Shown: positions 36,774-45,724 of the stretch, in pieces | Layout of the letters: the number at the start of each line of letters is the position of its first letter | Position numbering within the stretch: position 1 is the stretch's first letter | Notes under the pieces: generated by a model | What the model was told of the DNA's origin: nothing | Seen by the model: the letters and a program-made list of their open reading frames with translations, nothing else | Database searches by the model: none | Made by a program: the position numbers and the translations under genes | Assembly: GCF_002261225.1 (NCBI RefSeq) | Contig: NZ_NEVM01000002.1 | Coordinates: 1,302,001 to 1,366,000 of the forward strand | Reading direction: 5' to 3' | DNA length: 64,000 bases | DNA from: Bordetella genomosp. 10 | GTDB lineage: Bacteria; Pseudomonadota; Gammaproteobacteria; Burkholderiales; Burkholderiaceae_B

Positions 36774-37733
36774 ATGCTGGAATACGTCGTCAAGCGGCTG
36801 CTGCACGTGATCGCCATCGTGGCGGTCATGTCCATGCTGGTATTCCTGATCACCCAGATCATGCCGGGCAATATCGCCCACCTGATCCTGGGCGACTTCG
36901 CGACGCCCGAGGATATCGCCACCCTGGAATCCCAGATGGGACTGAACGACCCCTGGTATGTCCAGTACCTGAGATGGGCCTGGGCGATGTTGCACGGGAA
37001 CATGGGCGACTCCCTGTCCATGAACCAGCCGGTCGCCGAGGTGGTCTGGGGCGCCGTGGGCCGCTCGGCGGTCCTGGCCGGCACGTCCATCGTCCTGGTG
37101 GCCATCCTGGGCATCGGCCTGGGCGTCTATACCGGCGTGCGGCGCGGATCGAGGGCGGACCAGGCCGTTTCCATGGTCACCTACGTGAATATCGCGATAC
37201 CGGAGTTCTTCTGGGCCATCGTGGTCATCATGCTGTTCGCCGGCTACCTGCGCGTCCTGCCCGCCACGGGCTATGCCAGCCTGGACGACGGCGTGTGGAA
37301 CTGGCTGCGCCATCTCATCCTGCCCGTCTTCACGCTGGTGACGGGATTGATCGCGCACGTGTCCCGGCTCACGCGCTCCAGCGTGATCGACGTCATGAAT
37401 AGCCAGTACATCCGCGTCGCGCGGGCGCGCGGGTTTTCCGAGCGCCGCATCGTGCGCCACCATGCCTTGCGCAACACGCTGCTGCCCGCCATTACCGTGC
37501 TGGCGATCGACGTGGGCGTGCTGATGGGCGGGGTGGTGGTCGCGGAATCCATTTTTTCGTATCCGGGGCTGGGCCGAACCCTGCTCTACGCGATCCAGCA
37601 TATGGACCTGCCCTTGCTGCAGGCCTGCATGATGATCGTCACCTTCGTCTATGCCCTGGCCAACCTGGCGGCGGACCTGCTCTATGCCTTCCTCAATCCC
37701 AGAATCCGATACGGGAGCGGCCGCGATGCCTGA
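36774..37733 (+). CDS. ABC transporter permease, DppB/OppB type
   Basis: A 319-residue inner-membrane protein with about six helices. The first helix is typical for DppB (MLEYVVKRLLHVIAIVAVM). The EAA loop that contacts the ATPase is YIRVARARGFSERRIVRHHALRN, followed by VVVAESIFSYPGLGRTLLYAI. A purine-rich GGGGGGAA precedes the ATG. Its end overlaps the next permease gene by 8 bp. Confidence 0.95.
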   Translation: MLEYVVKRLLHVIAIVAVMSMLVFLITQIMPGNIAHLILGDFATPEDIATLESQMGLNDPWYVQYLRWAWAMLHGNMGDSLSMNQPVAEVVWGAVGRSAVLAGTSIVLVAILGIGLGVYTGVRRGSRADQAVSMVTYVNIAIPEFFWAIVVIMLFAGYLRVLPATGYASLDDGVWNWLRHLILPVFTLVTGLIAHVSRLTRSSVIDVMNSQYIRVARARGFSERRIVRHHALRNTLLPAITVLAIDVGVLMGGVVVAESIFSYPGLGRTLLYAIQHMDLPLLQACMMIVTFVYALANLAADLLYAFLNPRIRYGSGRDA

Positions 37734-38592
37734 TCATGCCGGGCCGTCCCAAGGGCGAAGTCTTCTTCGGGGAAAGTCCCGGATCACCGGCCTGCACGTC
37801 GGCCTGGGACTGCTGCTGCTGGTCCTCCTGGTCGCGGCCATCGGCCCGGTCATCTCGCCCTACCCCATGGACGCCACCTCGCTGGCGCAGCGCCTGGCGC
37901 CGCCCGATGCCGCCCATTGGCTGGGCACCGACGAGTTCGGCCGCGACGTCCTGAGCCGCCTGCTCAACGGCGCGCGCTCGTCCCTCGCCATGGGATTCGG
38001 CGCGACGGCCTTCAGCATCCTGGCCGGCGTGCCCCTGGGACTCTCGGCGGGTTATTTCAAGGGCCGCGTGGACGACCTCATCATGCGCGCGGTCGACGTG
38101 ATGATCTCCGTGCCGCCCGTCATCCTGGGCCTGCTCATTCTTTCCATCACGACGCCCAGCCTCTGGAAGACGACCCTCGCGGTCGGCCTGGTCTACGTGC
38201 CCATCATGGTGCGGCTGACGCGCAGCGTGACGCTGGAAGTGTGCGGCGAGGAATACGTGCAGTCCGCCAGGGCGCGCGCCGAACGCACGTCCTACATCCT
38301 GTTTTCCGAGATCCTGCCCAATGCCTGGCCGGCCATCATCGTCGAATCCTCGCTGCGCGTGACGTTCGCCATCCTGCTGGGCGCCGCGCTCAGCTTCCTG
38401 GGACTGGGCGTGCAGCCCCCCGCCTCGGACTGGGGGCTGATGATCGCCGAAGCCAGGCCCTTCATCGCCTCCGCGCCATGGATCGCGTGCGCCCCGGGCA
38501 TCGCCCTGTGCGTCACGGTCATGGCGATCAACCTGATCGGCGACGGCCTGCGCGAGCGGCTGGATCCCCGCCTGCGCCGGAGCCGCGCATGA
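37726..38592 (+). CDS. ABC transporter permease, DppC/OppC type
   Basis: A 288-residue inner-membrane partner permease. It shows the OppC N-terminal pattern PDAAHWLGTDEFGRDVLSRLLNGARSSL, and the EAA loop EYVQSARARAERTSYILFSEILPN. It begins inside the end of the first permease gene (GGAG upstream) and ends in an ATGA overlap with the ATPase gene. The tight overlaps argue for coupled translation of the importer. Confidence 0.95.
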   Translation: MPDHAGPSQGRSLLRGKSRITGLHVGLGLLLLVLLVAAIGPVISPYPMDATSLAQRLAPPDAAHWLGTDEFGRDVLSRLLNGARSSLAMGFGATAFSILAGVPLGLSAGYFKGRVDDLIMRAVDVMISVPPVILGLLILSITTPSLWKTTLAVGLVYVPIMVRLTRSVTLEVCGEEYVQSARARAERTSYILFSEILPNAWPAIIVESSLRVTFAILLGAALSFLGLGVQPPASDWGLMIAEARPFIASAPWIACAPGIALCVTVMAINLIGDGLRERLDPRLRRSRA

Positions 38593-40562
38593 ACGCCCCG
38601 CTGCTATCGATACGGGACCTGTGCATCGACTTCACGGGCGGCCCGATGCCCGTCCAGGCCTTGCGCGGCATCGACGTCGACATCGCCCCGGGCCAGGCGG
38701 TGGGACTGGTGGGCGAGTCGGGCTCGGGGAAAAGCACCGTGGCCCTGGCCGCGCTGGGCCTGCCCGACAAGGATGCGCGCATCCGGCGCGGCGCGGTGCT
38801 TTTCAAGGGCCGCGACATGTACGCGATGCCGGAGGAGGAGCGGCGCAAGCTGCGCGCCAGCGTCATCAGCATCGTGTTCCAGGATCCTTTCACCAGCCTC
38901 AATCCCTCCCTGCGCGTCGGCAGCCAGATTTGCGAAACGCTGTGGGTGCACCGCGGATTCGATGCGGCACGGGCCGATGCCGAGTGCCGGCGCCTGCTGA
39001 AAGAAGTCGGCATCGCCGATCCCGGCAAGATGATGCGCAGCTATCCGCACCAGTTGTCCGGCGGCATGAAACAGCGCGCCCTCATCGCGGCCGCGCTGGC
39101 CTCCGACCCGGAACTGCTGATCCTGGACGAGCCGACGACCGCCCTGGACGTGACCGTCGAGGCCCAGATCCTGGACCTGCTCGCCGAATTGCGCGTCACC
39201 CGCAAGCTGTCCATGCTGTTCATCAGCCACAATCTGGGCGTGATCGCCCGGATATGCGACGAGGTCTGCGTCCTGTATGCGGGCGAAGTCCTGGAACGCG
39301 GCCCCACCGCCCGGGTCCTGGCGGATCCGCGGCATCCCTATGCCAAGGGATTGCTGGCCGCCCTGCCCCGCCTGGACGACCGGCGCAAGCGGCTGCTTCC
39401 CATCCCCGGCCGCCTGCCGCCGCCGTCGGCGCGTCCGGCGGGATGCGTCTTTTCGGATCGCTGTCCCTTCATGCGGCCCGAGGCCTGTACGGCGCCCCAG
39501 GCAATGACCGAACAGGCGCCCGACAACGGCTGCTCTCCCCTCCCCGAGGAAGCATTCGCGCTTGGAACGGTCCGGTCCGTCCACGTCGCGCGTTGCTGGC
39601 GCGCCCGCGATCTGGCCGGCCAGCCCTGGCCCGCGGCCGAGCCGGGCGCGGCCGGCGAAACGGCGCCGCGAACCAATGTCGAGGCTCTACCCATGGTCAC
39701 CGTCGAACGCCTGGAGCGCGCCTTTGACGCGGGCGGCTGGCGCCTGCGCCTGCCTCGCCTGTTCGGCGGCCGGTCCCACGCCGCGCCTGCCCGGGACAGC
39801 GTGTTCAAGGGCGTGGACGGGGTATCGCTGACGGTCGGCGCGGCCGAGGTGGTCGGCCTGGTCGGCGAAAGCGGGTGCGGCAAGACCACGCTGGGCCGCT
39901 GCATCGTCGACCTGATACATCCCACGGCGGGCCAGGTGCGCATCGACGGCCGGGACCTGGTATCCGCCGACGCCGGGACCCGGCGCGCGATCCTGAAGGA
40001 CGCCCAGATGGTGTTCCAGAATCCCGATTCGTCGCTCAATCCGCGCAAGACGGTGCGCGAAATCCTCGCGCGTCCCATGCAGTTGTTCGGCCTCGCGGCG
40101 ACCCAGGCCGAAGCGCGCCGGCGGGTCATGGAACTGCTCGAACGGGTGCGCCTGGGGACGCACTACGCCGACCGCTACCCGCACCAGTTGAGCGGCGGCG
40201 AAAAACAGCGCATAGGCATCGCGCGCGCCCTGGCGACCGAGCCGCGCTTCATCGTCTGCGACGAGGCGGTCTCCGCGCTGGACGTCTCGGTGCAGGCCTC
40301 GATCCTGAATCTCCTGCGTGACCTGCGCGACCAGCTCGGCGTCGCCTATCTCTTCATCTCGCACGACCTGGCCGTCGTGGCCCATATCGCGGATCGCATC
40401 TGCGTGATGTACAAGGGCCGGATCGTGGAGGAAGGCCAGACCGACGCCTTGATCGGCGCGCCCCGCCATCCTTATACGCAAAAACTCCTGGCCTCGGCGC
40501 CGTCGATGAGCGGCATCCTGCCGGACGCGGCCGCCCAGCCCCGGCGCGGTATCGCCGGCTGA
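38589..40562 (+). CDS. Fused double ATPase of a peptide-type ABC importer (OppD-OppF in one chain)
   Basis: A 657-residue cytoplasmic protein carrying both nucleotide-binding domains that are often separate OppD and OppF subunits. Domain 1 has Walker A GESGSGKST near 40 and signature LSGGMKQR near 155. Domain 2 has Walker A GESGCGKTT near 424 and signature LSGGEKQR near 534. The OppD-type C-terminal Cys-rich segment (CVFSDRCPFM...CTAP) follows domain 1. It is interrupted just before its last Cys-Trp by about 17 residues (GCSPLPEEAFALGTVRS) encoded by a decayed dispersed repeat (39531-39579). The start is in an ATGA overlap with the permease gene. Confidence 0.94.
   Translation: MNAPLLSIRDLCIDFTGGPMPVQALRGIDVDIAPGQAVGLVGESGSGKSTVALAALGLPDKDARIRRGAVLFKGRDMYAMPEEERRKLRASVISIVFQDPFTSLNPSLRVGSQICETLWVHRGFDAARADAECRRLLKEVGIADPGKMMRSYPHQLSGGMKQRALIAAALASDPELLILDEPTTALDVTVEAQILDLLAELRVTRKLSMLFISHNLGVIARICDEVCVLYAGEVLERGPTARVLADPRHPYAKGLLAALPRLDDRRKRLLPIPGRLPPPSARPAGCVFSDRCPFMRPEACTAPQAMTEQAPDNGCSPLPEEAFALGTVRSVHVARCWRARDLAGQPWPAAEPGAAGETAPRTNVEALPMVTVERLERAFDAGGWRLRLPRLFGGRSHAAPARDSVFKGVDGVSLTVGAAEVVGLVGESGCGKTTLGRCIVDLIHPTAGQVRIDGRDLVSADAGTRRAILKDAQMVFQNPDSSLNPRKTVREILARPMQLFGLAATQAEARRRVMELLERVRLGTHYADRYPHQLSGGEKQRIGIARALATEPRFIVCDEAVSALDVSVQASILNLLRDLRDQLGVAYLFISHDLAVVAHIADRICVMYKGRIVEEGQTDALIGAPRHPYTQKLLASAPSMSGILPDAAAQPRRGIAG
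39531..39579. repeat. Decayed type-C dispersed repeat inside the ABC ATPase gene
   Basis: Matches the intergenic copy at 53078-53132 over about 45 bp, including TCCCCGAGG and ATTCGCGCTTGG. It is translated in frame as part of the interdomain linker. Several substitutions relative to the other copy suggest an old insertion tolerated in a flexible region. Confidence 0.6.
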
Positions 40563-40628
40563 CCTTCCGTTCCGACTATGCTTGCGCTTTATCCACGGTC
40601 GAATGACAGGCCAAAATGACGGGACACC

Positions 40629-41666
40629 ATGAAGCGTAACCAGGATGCGTCGCAGCGGCGGGCCAGGCTCGCCGACATCGCCGAACGGGCCGGCGTGGCG
40701 ACGTCGACGGTATCGCGCATCCTGATCGGCGAGAAAACCCTCTCCATCCGGCCGGAGACCCGCGAGCGCGTGCTGGAACTGGCGCGCGCGCTGTCCTACC
40801 GGCCGAACCCCCGCGCCCGCAGCCTGCAAGCCCGCAAATCCTTCTCCATCGGGCTGGTCATCCCGGAAATCGACAACCCTGTGTTCGGGGCCATCATCCG
40901 GGGCGCCCAGCGCGTCGCCATCGAGCGCGGCTACTCGCTGCTGATCGCCTACGCGGACAAGGACTTTCCGGACCAGGACCTCTACGCCCGGCTGGTCGAG
41001 GACAACCAGGTGGACGGCCTGCTGGTGACCACCCTGCAAACGGCGCCGCCGTTCGACCCGGGGCGCTGGAGCATTCCTTATGTCCTGGTCAATCGCGACA
41101 GGGGCGCCGACGATCCCAAGGTGATGGTCGATTACCGGCACGGCACGCGCGACGCGGTGCGCTACCTGGCCGCCCTGGGCCATCGCCGCATCGCCTACGT
41201 CAGCGGGCCGCTGGAGCACTATACGGGCAGGACCCGGCTGGAAGGATACCGGGCCGGCCTGGAGGAAGCGGGTCTCGAATTCGACCGGGCGCTGGTGGTG
41301 GAGTGCGACTATGGACGCGCGAAAGCGGAATCGGCCATGTCCCAATTGCTGAAACCCGAGGGATCAGCGCCGACGGCGGTATGCGCGGCGAACGTCGCCG
41401 TGTCGGCGGGCATCCTGGCGGTGCTGGCGCGCGCGGGCCTCGCGGTGCCGCGGCAGGTATCGGTGCTCGCGCTGCTGGACACCTTCGTCGCCGACATGCT
41501 CACTCCCCCGGTGACGGCGGTCAGCTATCCTTTCATCGATCTCGGGCGCGCGTCCGCTTCCTATTTGCTGGATATGATCGAACTCGGCAAGCCGTCGGCG
41601 GCGGCGCCTCCGCTGCCGCGGCACGGCATCACGGTCCGCGGCTCATGCGGACCGGCGCCGGCATAA
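40629..41666 (+). CDS. LacI-family transcriptional regulator
   Basis: A 345-residue LacI/GalR-type repressor. The HTH and hinge are clear (RLADIAERAGVATSTVSRIL; SYRPNPRARSLQARKSFSIG), followed by the ligand-binding domain (IGLVIPEIDNPVFGAIIRGA, VDYRHGTRDAVRYLAALGHRRIAYVSG). It lies between the ABC importer and the gamma-glutamyltransferase-family gene in the same direction, as expected for a local regulator. The 18-bp palindrome at 34152-34169 is its most likely operator. Confidence 0.94.
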   Translation: MKRNQDASQRRARLADIAERAGVATSTVSRILIGEKTLSIRPETRERVLELARALSYRPNPRARSLQARKSFSIGLVIPEIDNPVFGAIIRGAQRVAIERGYSLLIAYADKDFPDQDLYARLVEDNQVDGLLVTTLQTAPPFDPGRWSIPYVLVNRDRGADDPKVMVDYRHGTRDAVRYLAALGHRRIAYVSGPLEHYTGRTRLEGYRAGLEEAGLEFDRALVVECDYGRAKAESAMSQLLKPEGSAPTAVCAANVAVSAGILAVLARAGLAVPRQVSVLALLDTFVADMLTPPVTAVSYPFIDLGRASASYLLDMIELGKPSAAAPPLPRHGITVRGSCGPAPA

Positions 41667-41763
41667 ACACCGGCATAGACGACGCCGGAAAATGGACTGG
41701 AACATCTCGCCGCGCCCAACGCCTCCACGGGACGCGCGGCCCGAATCTCTTGGAGCGAAGCAC

Positions 41764-43383
41764 ATGGAAAATCCGCAATCCCCCGCCATCGCGGCGAGCA
41801 CCGAGAACCTGTCGCGCACGCAGGTCGTGGACAAGCCCATGGTCGAGAGCCGCGGCGGCATCGTCGCCTCGCAAAGCCGCCGCGCGGCCCTGGCCGGCGT
41901 CGCCGTGCTGGACGCGGGCGGCGACGCCGTCGACGCCGCGGTCGCCACCTCCTTCGCGCTGGGCGTGGCCGAGCCCTGGATGAGCGGCGCCGGCGGGGGC
42001 GGCGCGATGGTCGTCTGGCGCGCCGACGAGCAGCGCGCATACGCCGTCAACTTCGGCCTGCACGCGCCCGGCCGCCTCGATCCGGCCGCCTATCCCCTGG
42101 CGCCCGAGGCGCCCCGCAGCGAATTCTTCGGCTGGCCGGCGGTGCTGGAAGACCGCAACGTGCGCGGCCCCAAGGCCATCGCCGTGCCGGGCACGGTCGC
42201 CGGCATGGGCCTGGCCCACGCCCGCTACGGCCGCATGCCCTGGCGCGACGTGCTGGCGCCCGCCGTCGGCATGGCCAGGCAAGGCCTGCTGGTCGACTGG
42301 TACGCCGGACTGCTGATCTCGTCGTGCACGCGCGAACTGGCCCAGGATCCCGATGCGGCGGCCATGTTCCTCGACGAAGGGAAATGGCCCATCGTGGGCG
42401 GATGGACGGCGCTGGCCGAGCGCCGGCTCGACCAGGGCAAGCTGGCGCACACCCTGGACCACCTGGCGGACCAGGGGCCGGCGGCGTTCTACACCGGCGA
42501 CATCGCCGAGGCCCTGGCCCGCGACATCCAGGACAAGGGCGGCTACCTGTCCGCCGAAGACCTGCGCGGGTACGCCGCCCGGCTGGAGGATGCCCTGGCC
42601 ATCCCCTACCGCGGCGCGCGCATCCACGCGACGCCGGGCCACACCGCCGGCCCCAGCCTGAAGGTGGCCCTGGACGAGCTGCAGGCGGCGCTGCGCACGC
42701 CCGCCGCCGGGCGCGACCGGCCGGGCCCGGAGGCCTACGTCGCCATGGCGCGCGCGCTGGACCGTTCCTTCAAACAACGGCTGACGCAGATGGGCGACCT
42801 CGATTCGCCCACGGCGCCCGCCTGCACCAGCCATTTCTCCGTGATCGACCGGCACGGGAATATGTGCGCCGTCACGCAGACCCTGCTGTCCGCCTTCGGT
42901 TCCAAGGTGGTGTCGCCGTCGACGGGGCTGCTGATGAACAACGGCATCATGTGGTTCGATCCGGAGCCGGGCCGTCCCAATTCGCTGGCGCCCGGCAAGA
43001 AATGCCTGATGAACGTGTGCCCCGTGGTGGGCGAAACCGCGGGCGGCGACCGCTACGCCGTGGGCGCTTCCGGCGGCCGCAAGATCATGAGCGCGGTGCT
43101 GCAATTGTCCGTCTTCCTCAGCGACTATGGCCTGACGCTGGAGGACGCGTTCCGGCAGCCGCGCATCGACATGAGCGGCAGCGGCACCGTCATCGCCAAC
43201 AGCAAGCTGCCCCCGGCGGTGATCGCCGCGCTGCGCGAGGCGTTTCCGACGGTGCAGACGCAGGCGACGCTGTATCCCTACGCCTACGCCTTCCCCTCGG
43301 CCGTCATGGCCAGCCGGGGCCGGCATTTCGGCGCCACCGAGATCACCTCGCCCTGGTCGGACGCCGTCGGCCAGCAGGAATAA
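41764..43383 (+). CDS. Gamma-glutamyltransferase-family Ntn hydrolase (cytoplasmic)
   Basis: A 539-residue GGT-family enzyme. These proteins self-cleave before a nucleophilic Thr to give two subunits and hydrolyse or transfer gamma-glutamyl (or related acyl) groups. The nucleophile context is present: Thr355 in TSHFSVIDRHGNMCAVTQTL. The GGT-type N-terminus (GGIVASQSRRAALAGVAVLDAGGDAVDAA; SGAGGGGAMVVW) is also clear. No signal peptide is seen, so unlike classical periplasmic GGT it acts on an imported substrate, consistent with the upstream ABC importer. The ATG at 41764 has GGAG upstream; an in-frame start at 41692 is less likely. Confidence 0.9.
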   Translation: MENPQSPAIAASTENLSRTQVVDKPMVESRGGIVASQSRRAALAGVAVLDAGGDAVDAAVATSFALGVAEPWMSGAGGGGAMVVWRADEQRAYAVNFGLHAPGRLDPAAYPLAPEAPRSEFFGWPAVLEDRNVRGPKAIAVPGTVAGMGLAHARYGRMPWRDVLAPAVGMARQGLLVDWYAGLLISSCTRELAQDPDAAAMFLDEGKWPIVGGWTALAERRLDQGKLAHTLDHLADQGPAAFYTGDIAEALARDIQDKGGYLSAEDLRGYAARLEDALAIPYRGARIHATPGHTAGPSLKVALDELQAALRTPAAGRDRPGPEAYVAMARALDRSFKQRLTQMGDLDSPTAPACTSHFSVIDRHGNMCAVTQTLLSAFGSKVVSPSTGLLMNNGIMWFDPEPGRPNSLAPGKKCLMNVCPVVGETAGGDRYAVGASGGRKIMSAVLQLSVFLSDYGLTLEDAFRQPRIDMSGSGTVIANSKLPPAVIAALREAFPTVQTQATLYPYAYAFPSAVMASRGRHFGATEITSPWSDAVGQQE

Positions 43384-43415
43384 GGCGCGGCGCGCTCCTT
43401 CGATCCCGCGCAAGA

Positions 43416-43457
43416 TTGATCTGGCGCAAAAACCCCGGCGCTGGCAGCCGCGATACT
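43416..43457 (+). promoter_or_regulatory. FNR/ANR box and -10 of the universal stress gene
   Basis: TTGAT-CTGG-CGCAA (43416-43429) matches 8 of 10 defined FNR-box positions. GATACT (43452-43457) is a -10 whose start point near 43464 would place the box at -41.5, the classic class II spacing. This fits anaerobic or microaerobic induction of the downstream gene. Confidence 0.68.
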
Positions 43458-43560
43458 GTCAGCGCATTGTCAGCTTTCCGGCACGGCGCCCCGCCGACGA
43501 TGCATACCTGTCCTTCCCATGATCGCCGCGCCGCCGCGCGGCTTGCCACAAGGAGGTTGC

Positions 43561-43986
43561 ATGAGCTGCCTACTCGTCCCCGTCGACGGTTCCGACAATG
43601 CGCTTCGGGCGCTGCGCTACGTCATCGACCACAAGCCGATGTTCGAGCCGCTGACCCTGCATCTGCTGAACGTCCAGATCCCCATCACGTCCGCGTCCGT
43701 GCGCCGCTTCATCGACAGCGCCACCATCCACAAATACCACCAGGAAGAAGGCGAGGCGGCCCTGGCCAACGCCAAGGCGCTGCTCGACGGCAGCGGCATC
43801 CCCTACACCGCGCACATCCAGGCCGGCAGCAGCGCCGAGACCATCGTCGCCACGGCCGATGAGAACCATTGCGACCACATCGTGATGGGCACGCGCGGCC
43901 TGGGCTCGGCCGCCGGCATGTGGCTGGGCTCGGTGACCACCAAGACCCTGCACCTGGCGAAAGTGCCCGTCACCGTGGTGAAGTAG
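43561..43986 (+). CDS. Universal stress protein (UspA family)
   Basis: A 141-residue single-domain cytoplasmic protein, MSCLLVPVDGSDNALRALRY at the start. It keeps the ATP-binding motif G-2x-G-9x-G-S (in MGTRGLGSAAGMWLGSVT), so it belongs to the nucleotide-binding subgroup. AGGAGG lies 6 nt before the ATG. The FNR/ANR-type promoter suggests a low-oxygen role. It converges with the LysR gene, with a 2-bp gap. Confidence 0.94.
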   Translation: MSCLLVPVDGSDNALRALRYVIDHKPMFEPLTLHLLNVQIPITSASVRRFIDSATIHKYHQEEGEAALANAKALLDGSGIPYTAHIQAGSSAETIVATADENHCDHIVMGTRGLGSAAGMWLGSVTTKTLHLAKVPVTVVK

Positions 43987-43988
43987 GC

Positions 43989-44909
43989 CTACGCCCCGGG
44001 GCGCGCGGTTCCGTAGCGGCGTTTCAGCCACGCCACCGCCGCGTCCACCAGGGGATGCGCGCGCTCCGCCGACCAGGCCAGGGCGGCGGTCACGACCATG
44101 ACCTTTTCCCTGAGCGGCCGCACCACCACGTTTTCCGGCGCCAGCTTCTTCATCGAGGACGGCACCAGCGCCACGCCCTGCCCGCAGCCGACATAGGCCA
44201 CCTGGGACGCCACCGAGCGCACCTCGTGCAGCACGCGCGGCATCAGGCCATGGGCGCGGCAGGCGGCCGTCAGCATATCGAAATAGGCCGGACTGACCTG
44301 GCGCGAGGACATGACCAGCGGCTCGTTCGCCAGCGATTGCAGGCGGATGCGCGTCATCGCGGCCAGGGGATGCTCCCGCGGCAAGGCGACAGCCAGCCGG
44401 TCTTCGGTCAAGGGCAAGGTGGCAATGCCTGGCCCGGCTTCGCCGTCCAGGCGCACGAAGGCCATGTCCAGTTCGCCGGCCAACAGGGCCGGCACGGCCT
44501 CGGCGCTGTCGATCTCCCGCACGAATACCGTCAGATGAGGATGGCCGCGGCGCAGCGCGTTGAGCAAGGGCGGCACGGTCTCCAGCATCGCCGACGTAAT
44601 GGCGCCGACGTGCAGCACGCCGGACTGCCCGGCCGCGACCTCCCGCACCACCCGCTCCAGGTGCTCGACCTGGCCGGCGAACTGGCGCACCGCGGGAAGG
44701 ATGGCCGCCCCCGCCGCGGACAGACGCGTGCCGCGGCGCGAACGCTCGAACAGCCGCAGCTTGAGCGAATGCTCCAGCACCTTGATCTGCTCGGTCAGCG
44801 GAGGCTGCGACATGCCCAGCCTGAGCGCGGCGCGGCCGAAGTGCTTTTCCTCGGCCACGGCGAGAAACATCCACGACTGGCGGATCAGGCGGAAATCGAT
44901 GGTGCTCAT
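43989..44909 (-). CDS. LysR-family transcriptional regulator
   Basis: A 306-residue LysR protein with an N-terminal HTH (MFLAVAEEKHFGRAALRLGMSQPPLTEQIKVLEHSLKLRLFERSRRG). The C-terminal co-inducer domain resembles the BenM/CatM-like branch (GVLHVGAITSAMLETVPPLL). It is divergent from two rraA-like genes and a Bug gene, which it probably controls from the 117-bp shared region. Confidence 0.94.
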   Translation of the reverse strand: MSTIDFRLIRQSWMFLAVAEEKHFGRAALRLGMSQPPLTEQIKVLEHSLKLRLFERSRRGTRLSAAGAAILPAVRQFAGQVEHLERVVREVAAGQSGVLHVGAITSAMLETVPPLLNALRRGHPHLTVFVREIDSAEAVPALLAGELDMAFVRLDGEAGPGIATLPLTEDRLAVALPREHPLAAMTRIRLQSLANEPLVMSSRQVSPAYFDMLTAACRAHGLMPRVLHEVRSVASQVAYVGCGQGVALVPSSMKKLAPENVVVRPLREKVMVVTAALAWSAERAHPLVDAAVAWLKRRYGTARPGA

Positions 44910-44943
44910 GGCATGTGTTCCGGAATTCGTATCACGGCGATAT

Positions 44944-44958
44944 GAAATTAGAAATTTC
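44944..44958. promoter_or_regulatory. Inverted repeat, candidate LysR site
   Basis: GAAATT-aga-AATTTC lies between the divergent LysR and rraA-like genes, framed by GATA (44939) and TATC (44961). LysR proteins bind T-N11-A-type inverted repeats in such positions. Confidence 0.5.
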
Positions 44959-45026
44959 GCTATCAGTGGGGCCTCCAGATAATACGGCGACTTTCCTGCT
45001 TTGCTTCCTCGTGGATCGACCGACGC

Positions 45027-45680
45027 ATGACATCTCTCCTGGACCGCCTGGCCTCCCTGGACACCAACACCGTGTCCGACGCCCTCGATTTCCTCGGCCT
45101 GCCCGGCGCCACCTGCGGCCTGCGCCCCTTATGGGACTGCCCGAAGGTGGCCGGACGCGCCAGCACCATCCAGCTCGGCCCCAAGCGCGACGACCGGCCG
45201 ACGGTCCATCTCATCTCGCCGGTGATCGACGCCATCGACCGCAACGACCGCGTGCTGGTGATCGCCGGCGGACTCGACGGCATTTCCTGCTGGGGCGACA
45301 TCCTCGCCAACGCCGCCCACGCCAAGGGCATACGCGGATCGATCATCGACGGCCTGAGCCGCGACATCGAAGGCAGCGAATCCATCGGCTATCCCGTGTT
45401 CGGACGCGGCGTGACCATGATCAGCGCCCGCAATCGCGTGGTGCAGACAGGCGCGGGCGAGCCGATCACGATGGCCGGCGTCACCGTGCACGAGGGGGAC
45501 TACGTGATCGCCGACCGCTGCGGCGCCGTGTTCGTCCCGGCCGCGCACATCGACGCGGTCCTGGACCTGGGGGAACGCATCGCGCGCCGGCAGGACGGCA
45601 TGGTGGCCGCGGTGCGCCAGGGCCGGCCGGTGGCCGAGGTGATGCACGACGAGGAATTCGAAGCCATCCGGGCGCGATAA
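45027..45680 (+). CDS. RraA-like protein (HMG/CHA aldolase or RraA family), copy 1
   Basis: A 217-residue protein of the RraA/demethylmenaquinone-methyltransferase-like fold. Many members outside enterobacteria are class II aldolases for 4-hydroxy-4-methyl-2-oxoglutarate or 4-carboxy-4-hydroxy-2-oxoadipate, or oxaloacetate decarboxylases. The active-site region reads WGDILANAAHAKGIRGSIIDGLSRDIEG with the conserved DGxxRD. Binding to RNase E, as for E. coli RraA, is not indicated by context. A second homologue follows 44 bp later. Confidence 0.88.
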   Translation: MTSLLDRLASLDTNTVSDALDFLGLPGATCGLRPLWDCPKVAGRASTIQLGPKRDDRPTVHLISPVIDAIDRNDRVLVIAGGLDGISCWGDILANAAHAKGIRGSIIDGLSRDIEGSESIGYPVFGRGVTMISARNRVVQTGAGEPITMAGVTVHEGDYVIADRCGAVFVPAAHIDAVLDLGERIARRQDGMVAAVRQGRPVAEVMHDEEFEAIRAR

Positions 45681-45690
45681 GGGCGCAACA

Positions 45691-45716
45691 AGGACACAAC
45701 GAGGACACAACGAGGA
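45691..45716. repeat. 2.4 copies of an 11-bp tandem repeat at a ribosome binding site
   Basis: AGGACACAACG is repeated at 45691-45701 and 45702-45712, followed by a partial AGGA that is the Shine-Dalgarno of the next gene. Each unit brings another AGGA, so copy number could alter translation initiation. Confidence 0.6.
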
Positions 45717-45724
45717 AAACCGCC

